Below, piece by piece: positions 42,519-52,416 of a stretch of DNA of 64,000 nucleotides. The notes beneath the pieces were generated by a model. It searched no databases, had not been told where the DNA came from, and saw only the letters and a list, made by a program, of their open reading frames with translations. Position numbers and translations under genes: made by a program. Numbering within the stretch: position 1 is the stretch's first letter; every line of letters starts with the position of its first letter. The DNA comes from Yersinia similis (GTDB lineage: Bacteria > Pseudomonadota > Gammaproteobacteria > Enterobacterales > Enterobacteriaceae), in the NCBI RefSeq assembly GCF_001053095.1, contig NZ_CGBP01000004.1, forward strand, positions 1-64,000, in the 5' to 3' direction.

Positions 42519-44516
42519 TTACCGCCCCTGTTTTCGCAGCAAATAAACAAAATAGGGCGCCCCAATAAATGTCGCTAATAGACCTGCGGGGATCTGATTT
42601 GGGAACAACAGCATCCGCCCACACCAGTCAGCTAATATCATCAATAATCCGCCCAAAATAGCCGCGATAATCAGTTGCGGAATAGCACGACGGAAGCCCA
42701 GCATCCGGGCCATATGCGGAGCCATCAACCCCACAAAACTCAACGGCCCAACGGTCAGGGTCGCCGCAGCCGTCAATGTAGCGGCCAACAATAAAATCGC
42801 TAACCGACTGGGAGCCAGAGCCATCCCTAATGCTCTAGCGGTCACACTGCCTAATGGCAAAATCATTAACCAACGGCGGCACAAAGGAGAAAATGCTATT
42901 AACACCACGGCAATTAAGCCTGTCGTCAACGCTTGTGAGCCTTCAACAGAATAAGTCGAGCCAGAAATCCATGTCAGCAACCCACGCATCCGTGGGTCTC
43001 CACTGGCCAGCAACATGGTGATCACGGTAGTAAAAGCGGTACTCAACGCAATCCCTGCCAATAGCATCCGGCCTGGAGAAAACCCGCCTCGCCCAGCAAC
43101 AACCATGATCAGCAATAGCGTGATGGCAGCACCCAAACTCCCCGCAGGCAACAACCACTCCAGTGCATTACCAGGGACGATAAACAGCATAATGACCACG
43201 CCAAAAGCCGCACCAGAGCTGATACCCAACACTTCCGGGCTAGCCATCGGGTTACCGGTCAATTTTTGAATTAATGTGCCCGCAACCGCCAGCATCATAC
43301 CCGCAGCCAGTGCCGCCAATACCCGTGGCCAGCGCCAATGTAACAGTGCCTGTAATTCATCACCGACTATCCAGCGCCAACCTTGGCTATCACGGCCAAA
43401 CATCAGCGCTACAATCAATCCCCCCAACAACAGCAGCAAACCCGCACTGGTCCATAATCCTAAACGCTGCCGCTCTACCGGAACCGAGTCCCCCAAATCC
43501 ATGGTTGGCGCAGTCGTACTGTGTAAGCGGGGTAACAACCACAATAACAATGGCGCACCAATCAGCGCCGTAGCGGCACCGGTTGGGATCTCTCGCCAGA
43601 CTTGTGTCAACCAGATGATGCCCTGGTCCGTAACCCATAGCAGCAATGCACCAACAATAGGTGCCAGTATAAGGCGTTGTGATAACCGCCGTGCCCCCAA
43701 AATTTTCGCCAACAATGGCGCAAATAGCCCGATAAAACCAATCACACCCACCGCATTAACCAACATGGCGCTGAATATAATCGCCAATCCCAGCGCACTC
43801 AGGCGAGCCAGTGACAACCCTAACCCCAGATTGCGAGCGACACCATCATCCAATCCCAATAGGGTCAACGGACGAATCAAGAGGGCCGCCAATATGCCGC
43901 TAATCAATAAGCGCGGTAACAGAAACTGTACCGTACTCCAATCCTGCTGATTCAGCGCACCACTGCTCCACAAAAATAGTCCCTGTAACTGGTCATAATT
44001 GAACAGTGCCAGCAGGTTACTCACCGCGCTACAGTAAAGCCCCAACACCAGACCAGCTAAAATCAATGTAACCGGTGACAGGCGCTTCCCCCAGGCAACG
44101 CCAAAGACCAGCCCCCCAACCGTCATGCCACCAATCATCGCCGCCAGTTGCCGGGTTAACTCACCACCAGGCAACATCCACAACGTGGCTATTGTTAGCC
44201 CTAACTGGGCACCGGCGGCAACACCCAGAGTGGCCGGTTCAGCCAGTGGGTTACGCAGGACTTGTTGGAATAAAACCCCTACCAACCCCAGCCCCGCACC
44301 GGTGAGTAATGCCACCGCTAGACGAGGTAACTGGCTGTAATGAAATAACATCTGGCGCACATCGTCTCGATCAGGCCGCCATAGGGCTTCAGACCAGAGA
44401 GAGGAAGGTAATAATTGGTTAAGGTTATAAAACGTCAGGGAGACGGCAATAGCCACCAATAGGCCAAGTAAACCTGCGGGGAGCCGCCAGCCCTCACGTA
44501 AGCTTATAACCCTCAT
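42519..44516 (-). CDS. fhuB: Ferric hydroxamate ABC permease FhuB
   Basis: FhuB is the double-length inner-membrane permease for ferric hydroxamate siderophores. The start at 44516 gives 665 residues (E. coli 660): two homologous FecCD-type halves of about ten helices, with ATPase-contact segments in each (for example GLFAPLLAKILGARRL near 288 and GLMAPHMARMLGFRRA near 605). The ATG overlaps the fhuD stop (ATGA). A longer frame with a 42-residue upstream extension has no support. Last gene of fhuC-fhuD-fhuB. Confidence 0.96.
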   Translation of the reverse strand: MRVISLREGWRLPAGLLGLLVAIAVSLTFYNLNQLLPSSLWSEALWRPDRDDVRQMLFHYSQLPRLAVALLTGAGLGLVGVLFQQVLRNPLAEPATLGVAAGAQLGLTIATLWMLPGGELTRQLAAMIGGMTVGGLVFGVAWGKRLSPVTLILAGLVLGLYCSAVSNLLALFNYDQLQGLFLWSSGALNQQDWSTVQFLLPRLLISGILAALLIRPLTLLGLDDGVARNLGLGLSLARLSALGLAIIFSAMLVNAVGVIGFIGLFAPLLAKILGARRLSQRLILAPIVGALLLWVTDQGIIWLTQVWREIPTGAATALIGAPLLLWLLPRLHSTTAPTMDLGDSVPVERQRLGLWTSAGLLLLLGGLIVALMFGRDSQGWRWIVGDELQALLHWRWPRVLAALAAGMMLAVAGTLIQKLTGNPMASPEVLGISSGAAFGVVIMLFIVPGNALEWLLPAGSLGAAITLLLIMVVAGRGGFSPGRMLLAGIALSTAFTTVITMLLASGDPRMRGLLTWISGSTYSVEGSQALTTGLIAVVLIAFSPLCRRWLMILPLGSVTARALGMALAPSRLAILLLAATLTAAATLTVGPLSFVGLMAPHMARMLGFRRAIPQLIIAAILGGLLMILADWCGRMLLFPNQIPAGLLATFIGAPYFVYLLRKQGR

Positions 44517-45529
44517 GGCGCTTTCCCCCACGCCTGTTCCAGTAAACGAACGAAGCGCATGGCTGACAGTGTCGCACCGTAGAACCAAACCGGTGGCAGG
44601 AGACGTAATTGGTTTTCTCGTACAAAAGACAGCGATTGCCATAATGGGGTTCGTGCAACCTGCTGTAATATTTCATTATTTCCATGGCCGAAACACACCG
44701 CACGCGCTGTTTTTATCGTCGCCAAACGCTCAATACCCACCACCGCACTGCCCCAGAAATTGGTCTCCCCCTGCCAGGCATTCTCAATATTCAAGATGTT
44801 CAATACATCCTGAAACAGGCTGCCGTTACCGATAATCAACGCATGACGGGGATCCAACAGAGAGAACATTAATAACGGAGTCTGCATGTCGCCAGATAAA
44901 CGCGCACGGGCTGCCAGCATAAAATTTTCAAAATCAGCAAGATGCTGTTGCGCAGCCGTCGCCAATCCCAAACGCTGCCCCAATGTCTGTAATGAGTTTT
45001 TGCCTACAGCCAGCGGTGAACTGCCCTGTTCATTAAACGCAAAACTCATCGTGGGCGCGATAGGCGCAAGTTTCTCCGGCGAAGGGCCATAACCCTGCGA
45101 CAGCAGGATCAGCGATGGAGCCATTTGCTGTAGTAATTCCAGATTGGGTTCAGTGCGCTGACCGACATTAATCACATCCGCAGGCAGAGCAGGCTCCCCA
45201 ACCCATAGGCGATAGTTATGGATATCAGCGACACCAAACGGTGTAACCCCCAATGCCAGTAGCAATTCGACAGGTAACCACTCCAATGCGACGACCCTTT
45301 TAGTATCGATATCCCTTTGGATATCGATCACTCTGTCTATATCGAGTAATGGCTGATCGTTCTTCGGCGCCGCCGCGACCAGACTGGGCAATGAGAACAG
45401 TAATGGCGATAACGTTAATGCCATCAGTAGCCGACGTCGGTAATAATCTGGCCCCGATAAGCAATCTGGACCCGATAAATAATTCGAAGCCGATGAAGAA
45501 GAGAGATCCATGGGTAAATGTGTCTTCAT
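44513..45529 (-). CDS. fhuD: Ferric hydroxamate-binding protein FhuD
   Basis: FhuD binds ferric hydroxamates in the periplasm and passes them to FhuB. The 338 residues (E. coli 296) have a long N terminus: about 30 residues including LSGPD twice (18-bp repeat), then YRRRLLMALTLSPLLFSLPS, which resembles the Tat-type signal RRRLLTAMALSPLL of E. coli FhuD. The binding protein core (VVALEWLPVELLLALGVTPFGVAD and onwards) is intact. The start overlaps the fhuC stop by one base (TAATG). Confidence 0.95.
   Translation of the reverse strand: MKTHLPMDLSSSSASNYLSGPDCLSGPDYYRRRLLMALTLSPLLFSLPSLVAAAPKNDQPLLDIDRVIDIQRDIDTKRVVALEWLPVELLLALGVTPFGVADIHNYRLWVGEPALPADVINVGQRTEPNLELLQQMAPSLILLSQGYGPSPEKLAPIAPTMSFAFNEQGSSPLAVGKNSLQTLGQRLGLATAAQQHLADFENFMLAARARLSGDMQTPLLMFSLLDPRHALIIGNGSLFQDVLNILNIENAWQGETNFWGSAVVGIERLATIKTARAVCFGHGNNEILQQVARTPLWQSLSFVRENQLRLLPPVWFYGATLSAMRFVRLLEQAWGKAP
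45445..45498. repeat. 18-bp repeat in fhuD N terminus
   Basis: Two similar 18-bp units (45445-45462 and 45463-45480) and a diverged third (45481-45498) encode LSGPD-type repeats between the start and the signal sequence of FhuD. The signal peptide itself is not altered. Confidence 0.75.
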
Positions 45530-46323
45530 TAATAAACAAAACTTACCGGCGCACCGCCAGCCGGGTGCGGTAAAATACCCATTGGGATACCATAAATTTG
45601 TTCTAACACCGCACTCTGCATCAGGCTATCTGCCGGGCCTTGGGCGATCATTTCACCGCCCCGCAATGCCACTAGATGATCACAATAACGAGCTGCCATA
45701 TTGATATCGTGTAACACGGCAATTACGGTTAGGCCACGCTCGTGGCTGAGACGCTGAATTAGCCCCAAGACCTCCACCTGATGAGCAATATCCAGCGCGG
45801 AGGTAGGTTCATCTAGCAGCAGGCAGCGGCTGTTTTGCGCCACCATCATCGCCAACCAAGCCCGCTGCCGCTCACCGCCAGACAAGCTATCCACCAGGCG
45901 GCTAGCCAGTGGTTTCAAATCTACCAGTGCAATCGCCTCTTCGACTTGTTGGCGGTCCTCCTGACGAAAGCGCCCTAGCGCGCCATGCCACGGATAACGG
46001 CCAATGGCGACTAATTCACGCACCGTCATCCCTTCTGCGGCTGGTAATTGCTGCGGCAAATAGGCCACTTCGCGGGCAAACGCCTTACTGTCCCATTGAG
46101 CAAGTGGCACATCATTGAGAACTACCTGACCACTTGATGGCGGTTGATGGCGACCCAGCATTTTTAACAGTGTCGATTTACCGGAACCGTTATGGCCGAT
46201 CAACCCACAGACCTTTCCTTGTGGAAATGTCAGTGACAGCGGCTGTAATAAGGTTCGACCAGGAACCGAAAAACTCAGTTCACGGAGTATAAAAGTGCTG
46301 GATTGGCTTGCCTGTAAGTCCAA
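45529..46323 (-). CDS. fhuC: Ferric hydroxamate ABC ATPase FhuC
   Basis: FhuC powers FhuB. The 264 residues (E. coli 265) contain Walker A GHNGSGKST near 41-49, the Q-loop, the ABC signature LSGGERQRAW near 144-153, and Walker B CLLLDEPTSALD near 163-174. In E. coli fhuA, the outer-membrane receptor, comes directly before fhuC; here no fhuA is found between mrcB and fhuC. A candidate Fur site lies about 150 bases upstream. First gene of fhuCDB. Confidence 0.97.
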   Translation of the reverse strand: MDLQASQSSTFILRELSFSVPGRTLLQPLSLTFPQGKVCGLIGHNGSGKSTLLKMLGRHQPPSSGQVVLNDVPLAQWDSKAFAREVAYLPQQLPAAEGMTVRELVAIGRYPWHGALGRFRQEDRQQVEEAIALVDLKPLASRLVDSLSGGERQRAWLAMMVAQNSRCLLLDEPTSALDIAHQVEVLGLIQRLSHERGLTVIAVLHDINMAARYCDHLVALRGGEMIAQGPADSLMQSAVLEQIYGIPMGILPHPAGGAPVSFVY

Positions 46324-46582
46324 GATAGTGCCCTGCTGTACGCGATTAAAAATTAACGGGTAGATACCCGTCAGACGGCTGCCCCCCTACAACTTGATCT
46401 CAAGAGGTAAGGATAGGTGGGGGAAGACGCGGCCTGAACGTTAGCGAAAAATGAATAGTAACGATAATGATTAGCAAAGCGAAACAATTATCAAAGCCGG
46501 TAGTTTATGCGTAACCCGCGGAAGACTGCAAGGGCTATGCTGTGCTGATTTTTTGGGAGAAACAAGGAAGGGAAGCGCAAAG
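46324..46582. promoter_or_regulatory. fhuC upstream region lacking fhuA
   Basis: About 260 bases where E. coli has fhuA (about 2.2 kb). It has a short palindrome (cgggtagatacccg near 46358) and a Fur-like site, but no segment that reads as FhuA sequence. The fhuC promoter should be here. Confidence 0.45.
46463..46481. promoter_or_regulatory. Candidate Fur box upstream of fhuC
   Basis: gataatgattagcaaagcg matches the Fur consensus GATAATGATAATCATTATC at the first nine bases and about 12 of 19 overall. A position upstream of an iron-siderophore operon makes it plausible; the right half is poor. Confidence 0.4.
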
Positions 46583-46620
46583 AAAAAATTGGCGGGCGCA
46601 GTCTGTAAACCACGCCCGCC
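46583..46620 (-). terminator. Terminator of mrcB
   Basis: A GC-rich 8-bp stem (46591-46598 and 46613-46620), followed on the minus strand by six T. It lies 8 bases after the mrcB stop. Confidence 0.8.
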
Positions 46621-46628
46621 GTCACATT

Positions 46629-49109
46629 TTATTGACCAAACATCTCTTTTATCCAATCGGCAACACCATCACCGTTAGGTTTTGTGGGATCTTGAGTGGG
46701 TGCCAGCCCCTGGCACAGAGCTTGCGGATTTTCGGTCCAAACAGGAATCACGCGCACCCCGCTCCCCTCACCACAAACGAAGTTCCCAGCCGAATCAATG
46801 CTCATTTGGCTAATGCCTTCTGGCGGCGGCAAAATCAGCGGCAACGGCGTTTGGTTTTCCAGATAGCGGCGATACAAGGTTAACGCGCCACTGGCCCCGG
46901 TCAGCTTGGTCGGCCCGTTATTGTCGCGCCCAATCCAGGCAATCGCTACTTCTTTGCCATCAATACCGGCAAACCAGCTGTCACGTAGATCGTTGGTTGT
47001 CCCTGTTTTGGCCGCCAGATTATATTTGCCGAACTTCGCCGATAGAGAACGTGACGTACCACGAGCGACCCCTTGCTGCATCGCATACAGCGTCAGGTAA
47101 GAGGCTTGTGCAGGAACCATACGTTCTGCCTGTGGGAAGCTCTGATACAGCACGGTCCCATCCTCAGCAATAACCGAGCGCACAGCCGATAACGGTGCGC
47201 GGTTACCGCCACTGGCGATAGTCTGGTATTCCTGCGCGACTTCAACTGGAGTTAGGTCGATCGCCCCCAATAACATGGCAGGAACCGGATTAATCGCCGC
47301 TTTCGGGATCCCAAGGCGTTGCAGTGTGGCGCTGATCTGATCTAAGCCAACTGACATCCCCAAATTGACTGTCGGTATGTTCAGTGAGTTCACCAAAGCA
47401 TCCATCAACATGACCTGACCACGGAACTGGCGATCATAGTTTTTCGGCTGCCACAATGAACCGTTCGATAATTTAAGCGACAGCGGTTGGTCCGAAAGCC
47501 AGGTATTGAGGCGGTACTTATCCGGCTCACTCAGCGCGGCCAGATAGGTTGGCGGTTTGGCGAGTGACCCCACCAAACGACGGGCCTGTATCGCACGGTT
47601 AAAACCTGCAAATTGTGGCTGTGAACCGCCCACCATGGCACGCACCTCACCACTGAAGCGGTCAACCACCACCATCGCCGCTTCCAGATCATTCATATTA
47701 CGGGCAGCTCTCAACGCAGGAATACCGTCTTCGATGGCTTTTTCGGCGGCGTCTTGTGAAACCGGATCCAAGGTGGTGAAGATCTTCACACCAGACAGAT
47801 CATTGACCTTGTTACCCAACTTCTGTTGCAACTCTTGGCGCACCATCTGCATAAAGGCAGGCTGAGGTGTGATGACCCCGCCTTTCGGCTGTACCCCCAG
47901 TGGACGGGCACTGAGCATGGTGTAAAGCTCAGCATCAATAATCCCTTGATTCTGCAACAAGCGCAGAACCAGATTACGCCGCTCAAGTGCCAGCTTAGGG
48001 TTACGCCACGGGTTATACAGTGAGGCCCCTTTCACCATGCCAACCAACATGGCTTGCTGATCGAGACTCAATTCATCAACCGGGCGGCCAAAGTAATACA
48101 AGCTACCTAGCGGGAAACCACGGATTTGGTCACCACCACTCTGACCAAGATAGACTTCGTTCAGATACAGTTCCAAGATCCGATCTTTGCTGTAGCGATA
48201 ATCCATCAACAGGGCCATATAGGCCTCGTTAAGTTTACGTACCAGCGAACGTTCATTGGTCAGGAACAGGTTTTTCACTAACTGCTGCGTCAGCGTACTG
48301 CCCCCCTGCACCGCTTTACCGGCTGTCAGGTTAGCGACCACGGCACGAGCAATGGAATACGGGCTGACACCGTCATGCTCATAGAAATGGCGGTCTTCAG
48401 TCGCCAGCAAGGTGTCCACCAACAAATCAGGGAACCCGGCGCGCGGAACAAACAGACGTTGTTCACCATTAGGTGATTGCAGCATGGTAATCAACTTGGG
48501 ATCGAGGCGGAATAGCCCGAAATCACGCTGATTGTCCAGATTTTGAATCTGGGCCAGGCGGTCATTCTTGAACAGTAAACGGGCGCGGATCTGGCCTTCT
48601 TTACCATCTGGAAAATCGAATGGCCGGCGCAAGATATCGATACTGTCGTTCTGAACCGTGAACTCCCCTGGGCGGGTCATGCGACTGACCTGACGGTATT
48701 GCATCCCTTCCAGCAAAGCGATCATCTCTTTTTTGCTGTAGGACATGCCCGGCTCAAGATTGACCATGCGGCCATACACGGCGGCAGGTAATTGCCAGAC
48801 TTTGCCATCAATACGGCTGCGGATTTGCGAATCGAGGTAAACCCCATAGATCGCCAAAGCCACGGCACCAATCAGGAACAGTTTGATCAACAACCCGAGC
48901 CAACGGCGTTTCTTGCGAGGTGGTCGTGATGCTACTTTTCTTGGCATCGGTTCCTCCTCGTCATCATAATCATCATCGTTTTGTTCTTCGTCATAACCTT
49001 CTTCGTATTCATCTTCATCACGCCGACGGCGCAGTGGACGTTTTGGTGCTGCTTTGGGTTGGGCTTTCTTGCCCTTGCGCCCTATCGGCTCACGATCGTC
49101 CCCAGACAT
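46629..49109 (-). CDS. mrcB: Penicillin-binding protein 1B
   Basis: PBP1B is a bifunctional enzyme that polymerises and cross-links peptidoglycan. From the ATG at 49109 (AGGAAAC just upstream) the protein has 826 residues (E. coli 844). It has an acidic/basic cytoplasmic tail, one membrane span ([19 protein letters not shown] near 80-100), the UB2H domain, the glycosyltransferase with [12 protein letters not shown] near 225, and the transpeptidase with the nucleophile in [12 protein letters not shown] and the KTGTT motif near 695. The C terminus is shorter and lacks the Gln-rich tail of E. coli. A start 7 codons upstream is possible but less supported. Confidence 0.97.
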   Translation of the reverse strand: MSGDDREPIGRKGKKAQPKAAPKRPLRRRRDEDEYEEGYDEEQNDDDYDDEEEPMPRKVASRPPRKKRRWLGLLIKLFLIGAVALAIYGVYLDSQIRSRIDGKVWQLPAAVYGRMVNLEPGMSYSKKEMIALLEGMQYRQVSRMTRPGEFTVQNDSIDILRRPFDFPDGKEGQIRARLLFKNDRLAQIQNLDNQRDFGLFRLDPKLITMLQSPNGEQRLFVPRAGFPDLLVDTLLATEDRHFYEHDGVSPYSIARAVVANLTAGKAVQGGSTLTQQLVKNLFLTNERSLVRKLNEAYMALLMDYRYSKDRILELYLNEVYLGQSGGDQIRGFPLGSLYYFGRPVDELSLDQQAMLVGMVKGASLYNPWRNPKLALERRNLVLRLLQNQGIIDAELYTMLSARPLGVQPKGGVITPQPAFMQMVRQELQQKLGNKVNDLSGVKIFTTLDPVSQDAAEKAIEDGIPALRAARNMNDLEAAMVVVDRFSGEVRAMVGGSQPQFAGFNRAIQARRLVGSLAKPPTYLAALSEPDKYRLNTWLSDQPLSLKLSNGSLWQPKNYDRQFRGQVMLMDALVNSLNIPTVNLGMSVGLDQISATLQRLGIPKAAINPVPAMLLGAIDLTPVEVAQEYQTIASGGNRAPLSAVRSVIAEDGTVLYQSFPQAERMVPAQASYLTLYAMQQGVARGTSRSLSAKFGKYNLAAKTGTTNDLRDSWFAGIDGKEVAIAWIGRDNNGPTKLTGASGALTLYRRYLENQTPLPLILPPPEGISQMSIDSAGNFVCGEGSGVRVIPVWTENPQALCQGLAPTQDPTKPNGDGVADWIKEMFGQ

Positions 49110-49217
49110 GTTTCCTATCTCCACGCGCATTGGCGATTATTGCGGCTTAATGTGTTCCCCAATTCACCGGATGGAAACGAGAAACATCTGAAATTATTGG
49201 CTATCAGCCATGATATA

Positions 49218-51800
49218 TCACTTATCTTGATATTTTTTGGTTCTGCGGGTTGGCCGGGTATGCGCCGGATCATCAGGCCAGACATGTTTGGGGTAACGCC
49301 CTTTCATCTCTTTTTGTACCTCACGATAAGCCCCCTGCCAGAATGCCGCTAAATCGCCGGTAATCTGTAATGGCCGATGGGCGGGGGAAAGCAGTTCAAG
49401 CACCACCGCAACCCGCCCGCCCGCCAGCATAGGGCTTTGCTGTTCACCAAAAACCTCCTGCAAACGTACCGCCAACACCGGCGGCCGGTCGACATAATAG
49501 CGGATTGCCAAGCGACTGCCAGTGGGCACAGTGTAATGAGTTGGCAGTTCAGTATCCAGCTGTTGGCGTTGTTTCCAATCCAACAAGCGGGTTAAGGCTT
49601 CAGCAATATTCACCTGCCGAAGCCCACGTAGATCACGAACACCGGATAATGACGGCTGCAACCAGAGCGCCAGTTTATCCTGTAAACTGTCGTCATCAAC
49701 AGCGGGCCATGGCTCCTCTGGCAACCAACGGGCGGCACATTGTAAGCGGGTACGTAGCTGCTCGGCAGGTTCATCCCAGTTAAGTACCTGTAATCCTTGC
49801 TCCCGAACCCAGTTTAGCAATGCCTGCTGTAATGCCGCGTCATCCGGTTTAGCCAATGGCTGCGCCCGCAGGATCAAGCGCCCGATTTGCCAGCGTCGCC
49901 AGGCTCGCAGCGTACCTTTTTCATCATCCCACTCCACCACCGTACGCTCTTCCACTTGCCGCGGTAGACACTTCACCAGTTGTTCAATGTCAACGGGCAA
50001 GGCCAGTAAGATGCGCGCGTCTGGCCCGCTGTGGCTTTGTAATAAGCCAACCGCCACTAGCCAGGGTGATCGCGATAGCGCCTCGTCCTGCGCCATAGCG
50101 GCCCCCATACCATTAGCCAACAGGTAACGCCCATCCTGCCCGCGCTGCTGGGCGATACGATCTGGATAAGCCAGCGCCAGCAATTGTGCGGCCAGCGCGT
50201 GGTCTACACTGCCCACGGGTGCTTTAATCCTCTGGGTCAGTTGCCTGGCGCGCCGCTGCCAGTGAGGCTGTGGCCGACTGAGCCAGTCATGTAAATCTAT
50301 CTGACCAGAGCGAGGTGGCTCCTCCAAAATAGCCGCCAACAACGCAGCCGTAGCCAGTGCATCAGGGCTATGCCCCGCCCCAAAGCACAACATGGCCGCC
50401 AAGCGTGGCTCACAGCCCAGCGTTGCCATGGTGCGCCCCGTGGCCGTCAACAGCCCCTTGTCATCAATGGCATCCAGTTGCCCTAATAAATCACGGGCAA
50501 CAGCCAGTGCCGCCGCCGGAGGCGGGTCGAGCCAACAGAGTTGTGCGGCATCCTGACACCCCCAACTCAGTAATTCCAACCACAGACCGCATAAATCGCT
50601 GTTCAGTATTTCCGGTTCACTGTATTCAGCCGCCCGTTCAGCCAGCTCTTTGGCAAATAGATGCCAACAAATACCCGGTTCTAATCGCCCGGCACGGCCT
50701 GCGCGCTGGACCATCGACGCCTGACTGATACGCTGAGTGACCAAGCGAGTCAGACCGTTTTTAACATCAAAATGCGCAACCCGTTCCAGCCCGCTGTCAA
50801 CCACCAACCGGATACCCTCGATGGTCAAACTGGTTTCGGCAATATTGGTGGCCAGCACTACTTTGCGCCGCCCGATAGCGGCCGGTTGAATCGCTTTCTG
50901 CTGTTCACTGAGTGGCAAGGCACCGTACAGCGGGCACAAATCGGTATCGTTGGCGACCTCGCCATATAGCCGTTCCATCACTCGATGGATTTCACTGACA
51001 CCCGGTAAAAATAGCAACAAGGAACCAGGCTGTTCATTGAGTAAGCGCTTAACTCGGCTGGCAATCCCCTCTTCCAACCGTTCATGGCTGGAAAGAGGCT
51101 GATAACTGCGTTCAACCGGGAAACTGCGCCCACCCGAAACAATGGCCGGTGCGGTGGGTAACAAAGCAGAAAGGCGCTGGTTATCCAGCGTGGCTGACAT
51201 GATTAATAGTTTCAGGTCATCGCGCAGCCCCTGTTGCACATCCAGCAACAACGCTAGCGCCAAATCTGCTTGCAGACTACGCTCGTGGAATTCATCGAGG
51301 ATCACCAATGACACCCCCTGAAGCTCGGCATCCTGCTGTAGCATCCGTGTCAGAATGCCTTCGGTTACCACTTCCAGGCGAGTATCCGGCCCGATCTTGC
51401 TTTCTGCGCGCATCCGATAGCCTACTGTCTGACCGGGCAATTCACCCAATTGTTGCGCCAAACGGTAAGCCACATTTTTCGCCGCCAGTCGCCGTGGCTC
51501 TAACATGATGATGCGGCCCGGTGACCCGCTATTAAGAAACTGACTTTGTTGCAGGATTTGTAGCGGCAGCCAGGTAGATTTACCGGCCCCGGTCGGGGCA
51601 TGAAGCAGGACTTGCGATGAGGATTGCAATGCAGATAGCAACTCGTCGAGCACTTCACTCACCGGTAACGCCGCTATCGCAACATCATTTTTTCTATCAC
51701 TCAACACAACATTCGTCTCCACGCGCTCTACTTTTATCGTTAGCCACTGTAGTTTTATCGCTAGCCACTGTAGCTTTATCGCCAGCCATTGTAGCATCAT
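49218..51800 (-). CDS. hrpB: DEAH-box-type ATP-dependent helicase HrpB
   Basis: HrpB is a DEAH/RHA-type helicase of unclear cellular role. The 860 residues (E. coli 809-824) contain the Walker A APTGAGKSTWLPLQ near 70-83, the DEFHERS motif near 168-174, SATLD, the QRAGRAGRLEPG motif VI, and the HrpB-specific C terminus (MKGRYPKHVWPDDPAHTRPT). The first about 25 residues are a 7-residue repeat, LQWLAIK three times, encoded by 21-bp units; the aligned start is around ALPVSEVLDELLSAL. A start after the repeat is possible, so the true N terminus is uncertain. Confidence 0.94.
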   Translation of the reverse strand: MMLQWLAIKLQWLAIKLQWLTIKVERVETNVVLSDRKNDVAIAALPVSEVLDELLSALQSSSQVLLHAPTGAGKSTWLPLQILQQSQFLNSGSPGRIIMLEPRRLAAKNVAYRLAQQLGELPGQTVGYRMRAESKIGPDTRLEVVTEGILTRMLQQDAELQGVSLVILDEFHERSLQADLALALLLDVQQGLRDDLKLLIMSATLDNQRLSALLPTAPAIVSGGRSFPVERSYQPLSSHERLEEGIASRVKRLLNEQPGSLLLFLPGVSEIHRVMERLYGEVANDTDLCPLYGALPLSEQQKAIQPAAIGRRKVVLATNIAETSLTIEGIRLVVDSGLERVAHFDVKNGLTRLVTQRISQASMVQRAGRAGRLEPGICWHLFAKELAERAAEYSEPEILNSDLCGLWLELLSWGCQDAAQLCWLDPPPAAALAVARDLLGQLDAIDDKGLLTATGRTMATLGCEPRLAAMLCFGAGHSPDALATAALLAAILEEPPRSGQIDLHDWLSRPQPHWQRRARQLTQRIKAPVGSVDHALAAQLLALAYPDRIAQQRGQDGRYLLANGMGAAMAQDEALSRSPWLVAVGLLQSHSGPDARILLALPVDIEQLVKCLPRQVEERTVVEWDDEKGTLRAWRRWQIGRLILRAQPLAKPDDAALQQALLNWVREQGLQVLNWDEPAEQLRTRLQCAARWLPEEPWPAVDDDSLQDKLALWLQPSLSGVRDLRGLRQVNIAEALTRLLDWKQRQQLDTELPTHYTVPTGSRLAIRYYVDRPPVLAVRLQEVFGEQQSPMLAGGRVAVVLELLSPAHRPLQITGDLAAFWQGAYREVQKEMKGRYPKHVWPDDPAHTRPTRRTKKYQDK
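51732..51794. repeat. 21-bp tandem repeat at hrpB 5' end
   Basis: Three 21-bp units (51732-51752, 51753-51773, 51774-51794) with 1-4 differences lie at the very start of hrpB and encode LQWLAIK-type heptapeptides. They could also be untranslated leader if translation starts downstream. Confidence 0.92.
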
Positions 51801-51840
51801 GATCGTAAAGCGTATTTAGCCGAGTGATAATGCCAACCTA

Positions 51841-52416
51841 ATGACAAATACCGTTGACGAATTAAAAAGTGTCCGCCGCCTATTCTTTGCCCTGACACTG
51901 CCTGATGCCATGCAACAAGAGATTGTGCAATGGCGATCTGACCATTTCTCGCCAGAGGTGGGTCGCCCTATCGTGGCCGCTAATCTGCACCTGACACTGG
52001 CATTCCTTGGTGAAGTCAGTGCAACAAAAGCACAGTTGTTGCAGCAGCAAGCCGGGCGTATCCAACAAGCAGGTTTCAGCGTGACATTAGATGATATCGG
52101 CCATTGGCCCGGTTCAGGCGTGATTTGGCTGGGATGTAAAAACCCACCTCGTGGCCTGTTGCAATTGGCGCAGCTGCTACGCTCCCAGGCAGCACGTAGT
52201 GGGTGTTATCAAACGCCGCTGCCGTTTCATCCCCATATTACTTTGTTGCGTAACGCAACCCGCCCGGTGGCATTACCTGCCAAGAGCGGCAATGAGACCT
52301 TCCAGGCGGACCATTTTTCGCTATATGAATCGGTCTTCGCGCGGGGCCGCACCCGCTATAACATCTTACAAAGCTGGCCGCTGTCTGGCAGTGAAAGGAA
52401 ACCAAATGCCTTCTAA
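51841..52416 (+). CDS. thpR: RNA 2',3'-cyclic phosphodiesterase (2'-5' RNA ligase) ThpR
   Basis: ThpR (LigT) belongs to the 2H phosphoesterase family and opens 2',3'-cyclic phosphates or joins 2'-5' RNA ends in vitro. The 191 residues (E. coli 176) have the two catalytic HxT motifs: HLTLAFLG near 50-57 and HPHITLLRN near 131-139. Divergent from hrpB (40-base gap) and overlapping sfsA by 11 bases, so thpR-sfsA are likely cotranscribed. The gap to hrpB must hold both promoters. Confidence 0.94.
   Translation: MTNTVDELKSVRRLFFALTLPDAMQQEIVQWRSDHFSPEVGRPIVAANLHLTLAFLGEVSATKAQLLQQQAGRIQQAGFSVTLDDIGHWPGSGVIWLGCKNPPRGLLQLAQLLRSQAARSGCYQTPLPFHPHITLLRNATRPVALPAKSGNETFQADHFSLYESVFARGRTRYNILQSWPLSGSERKPNAF

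Noticed and set aside
43276-43950. 224-codon frame antisense to fhuB
   Set aside because: Mirror frame of a GC-rich membrane protein gene, rich in Asn, Pro and Ala with no family features.
44517-44642. Upstream extension of FhuB
   Set aside because: It overlaps fhuD coding sequence and gives residues unlike FhuB; the ATGA overlap at 44513-44516 is the better start.
52151-52405. Longer SfsA start
   Set aside because: The upstream extension lies inside thpR in another frame and does not match SfsA; the ATG at 52406 has a ribosome site.
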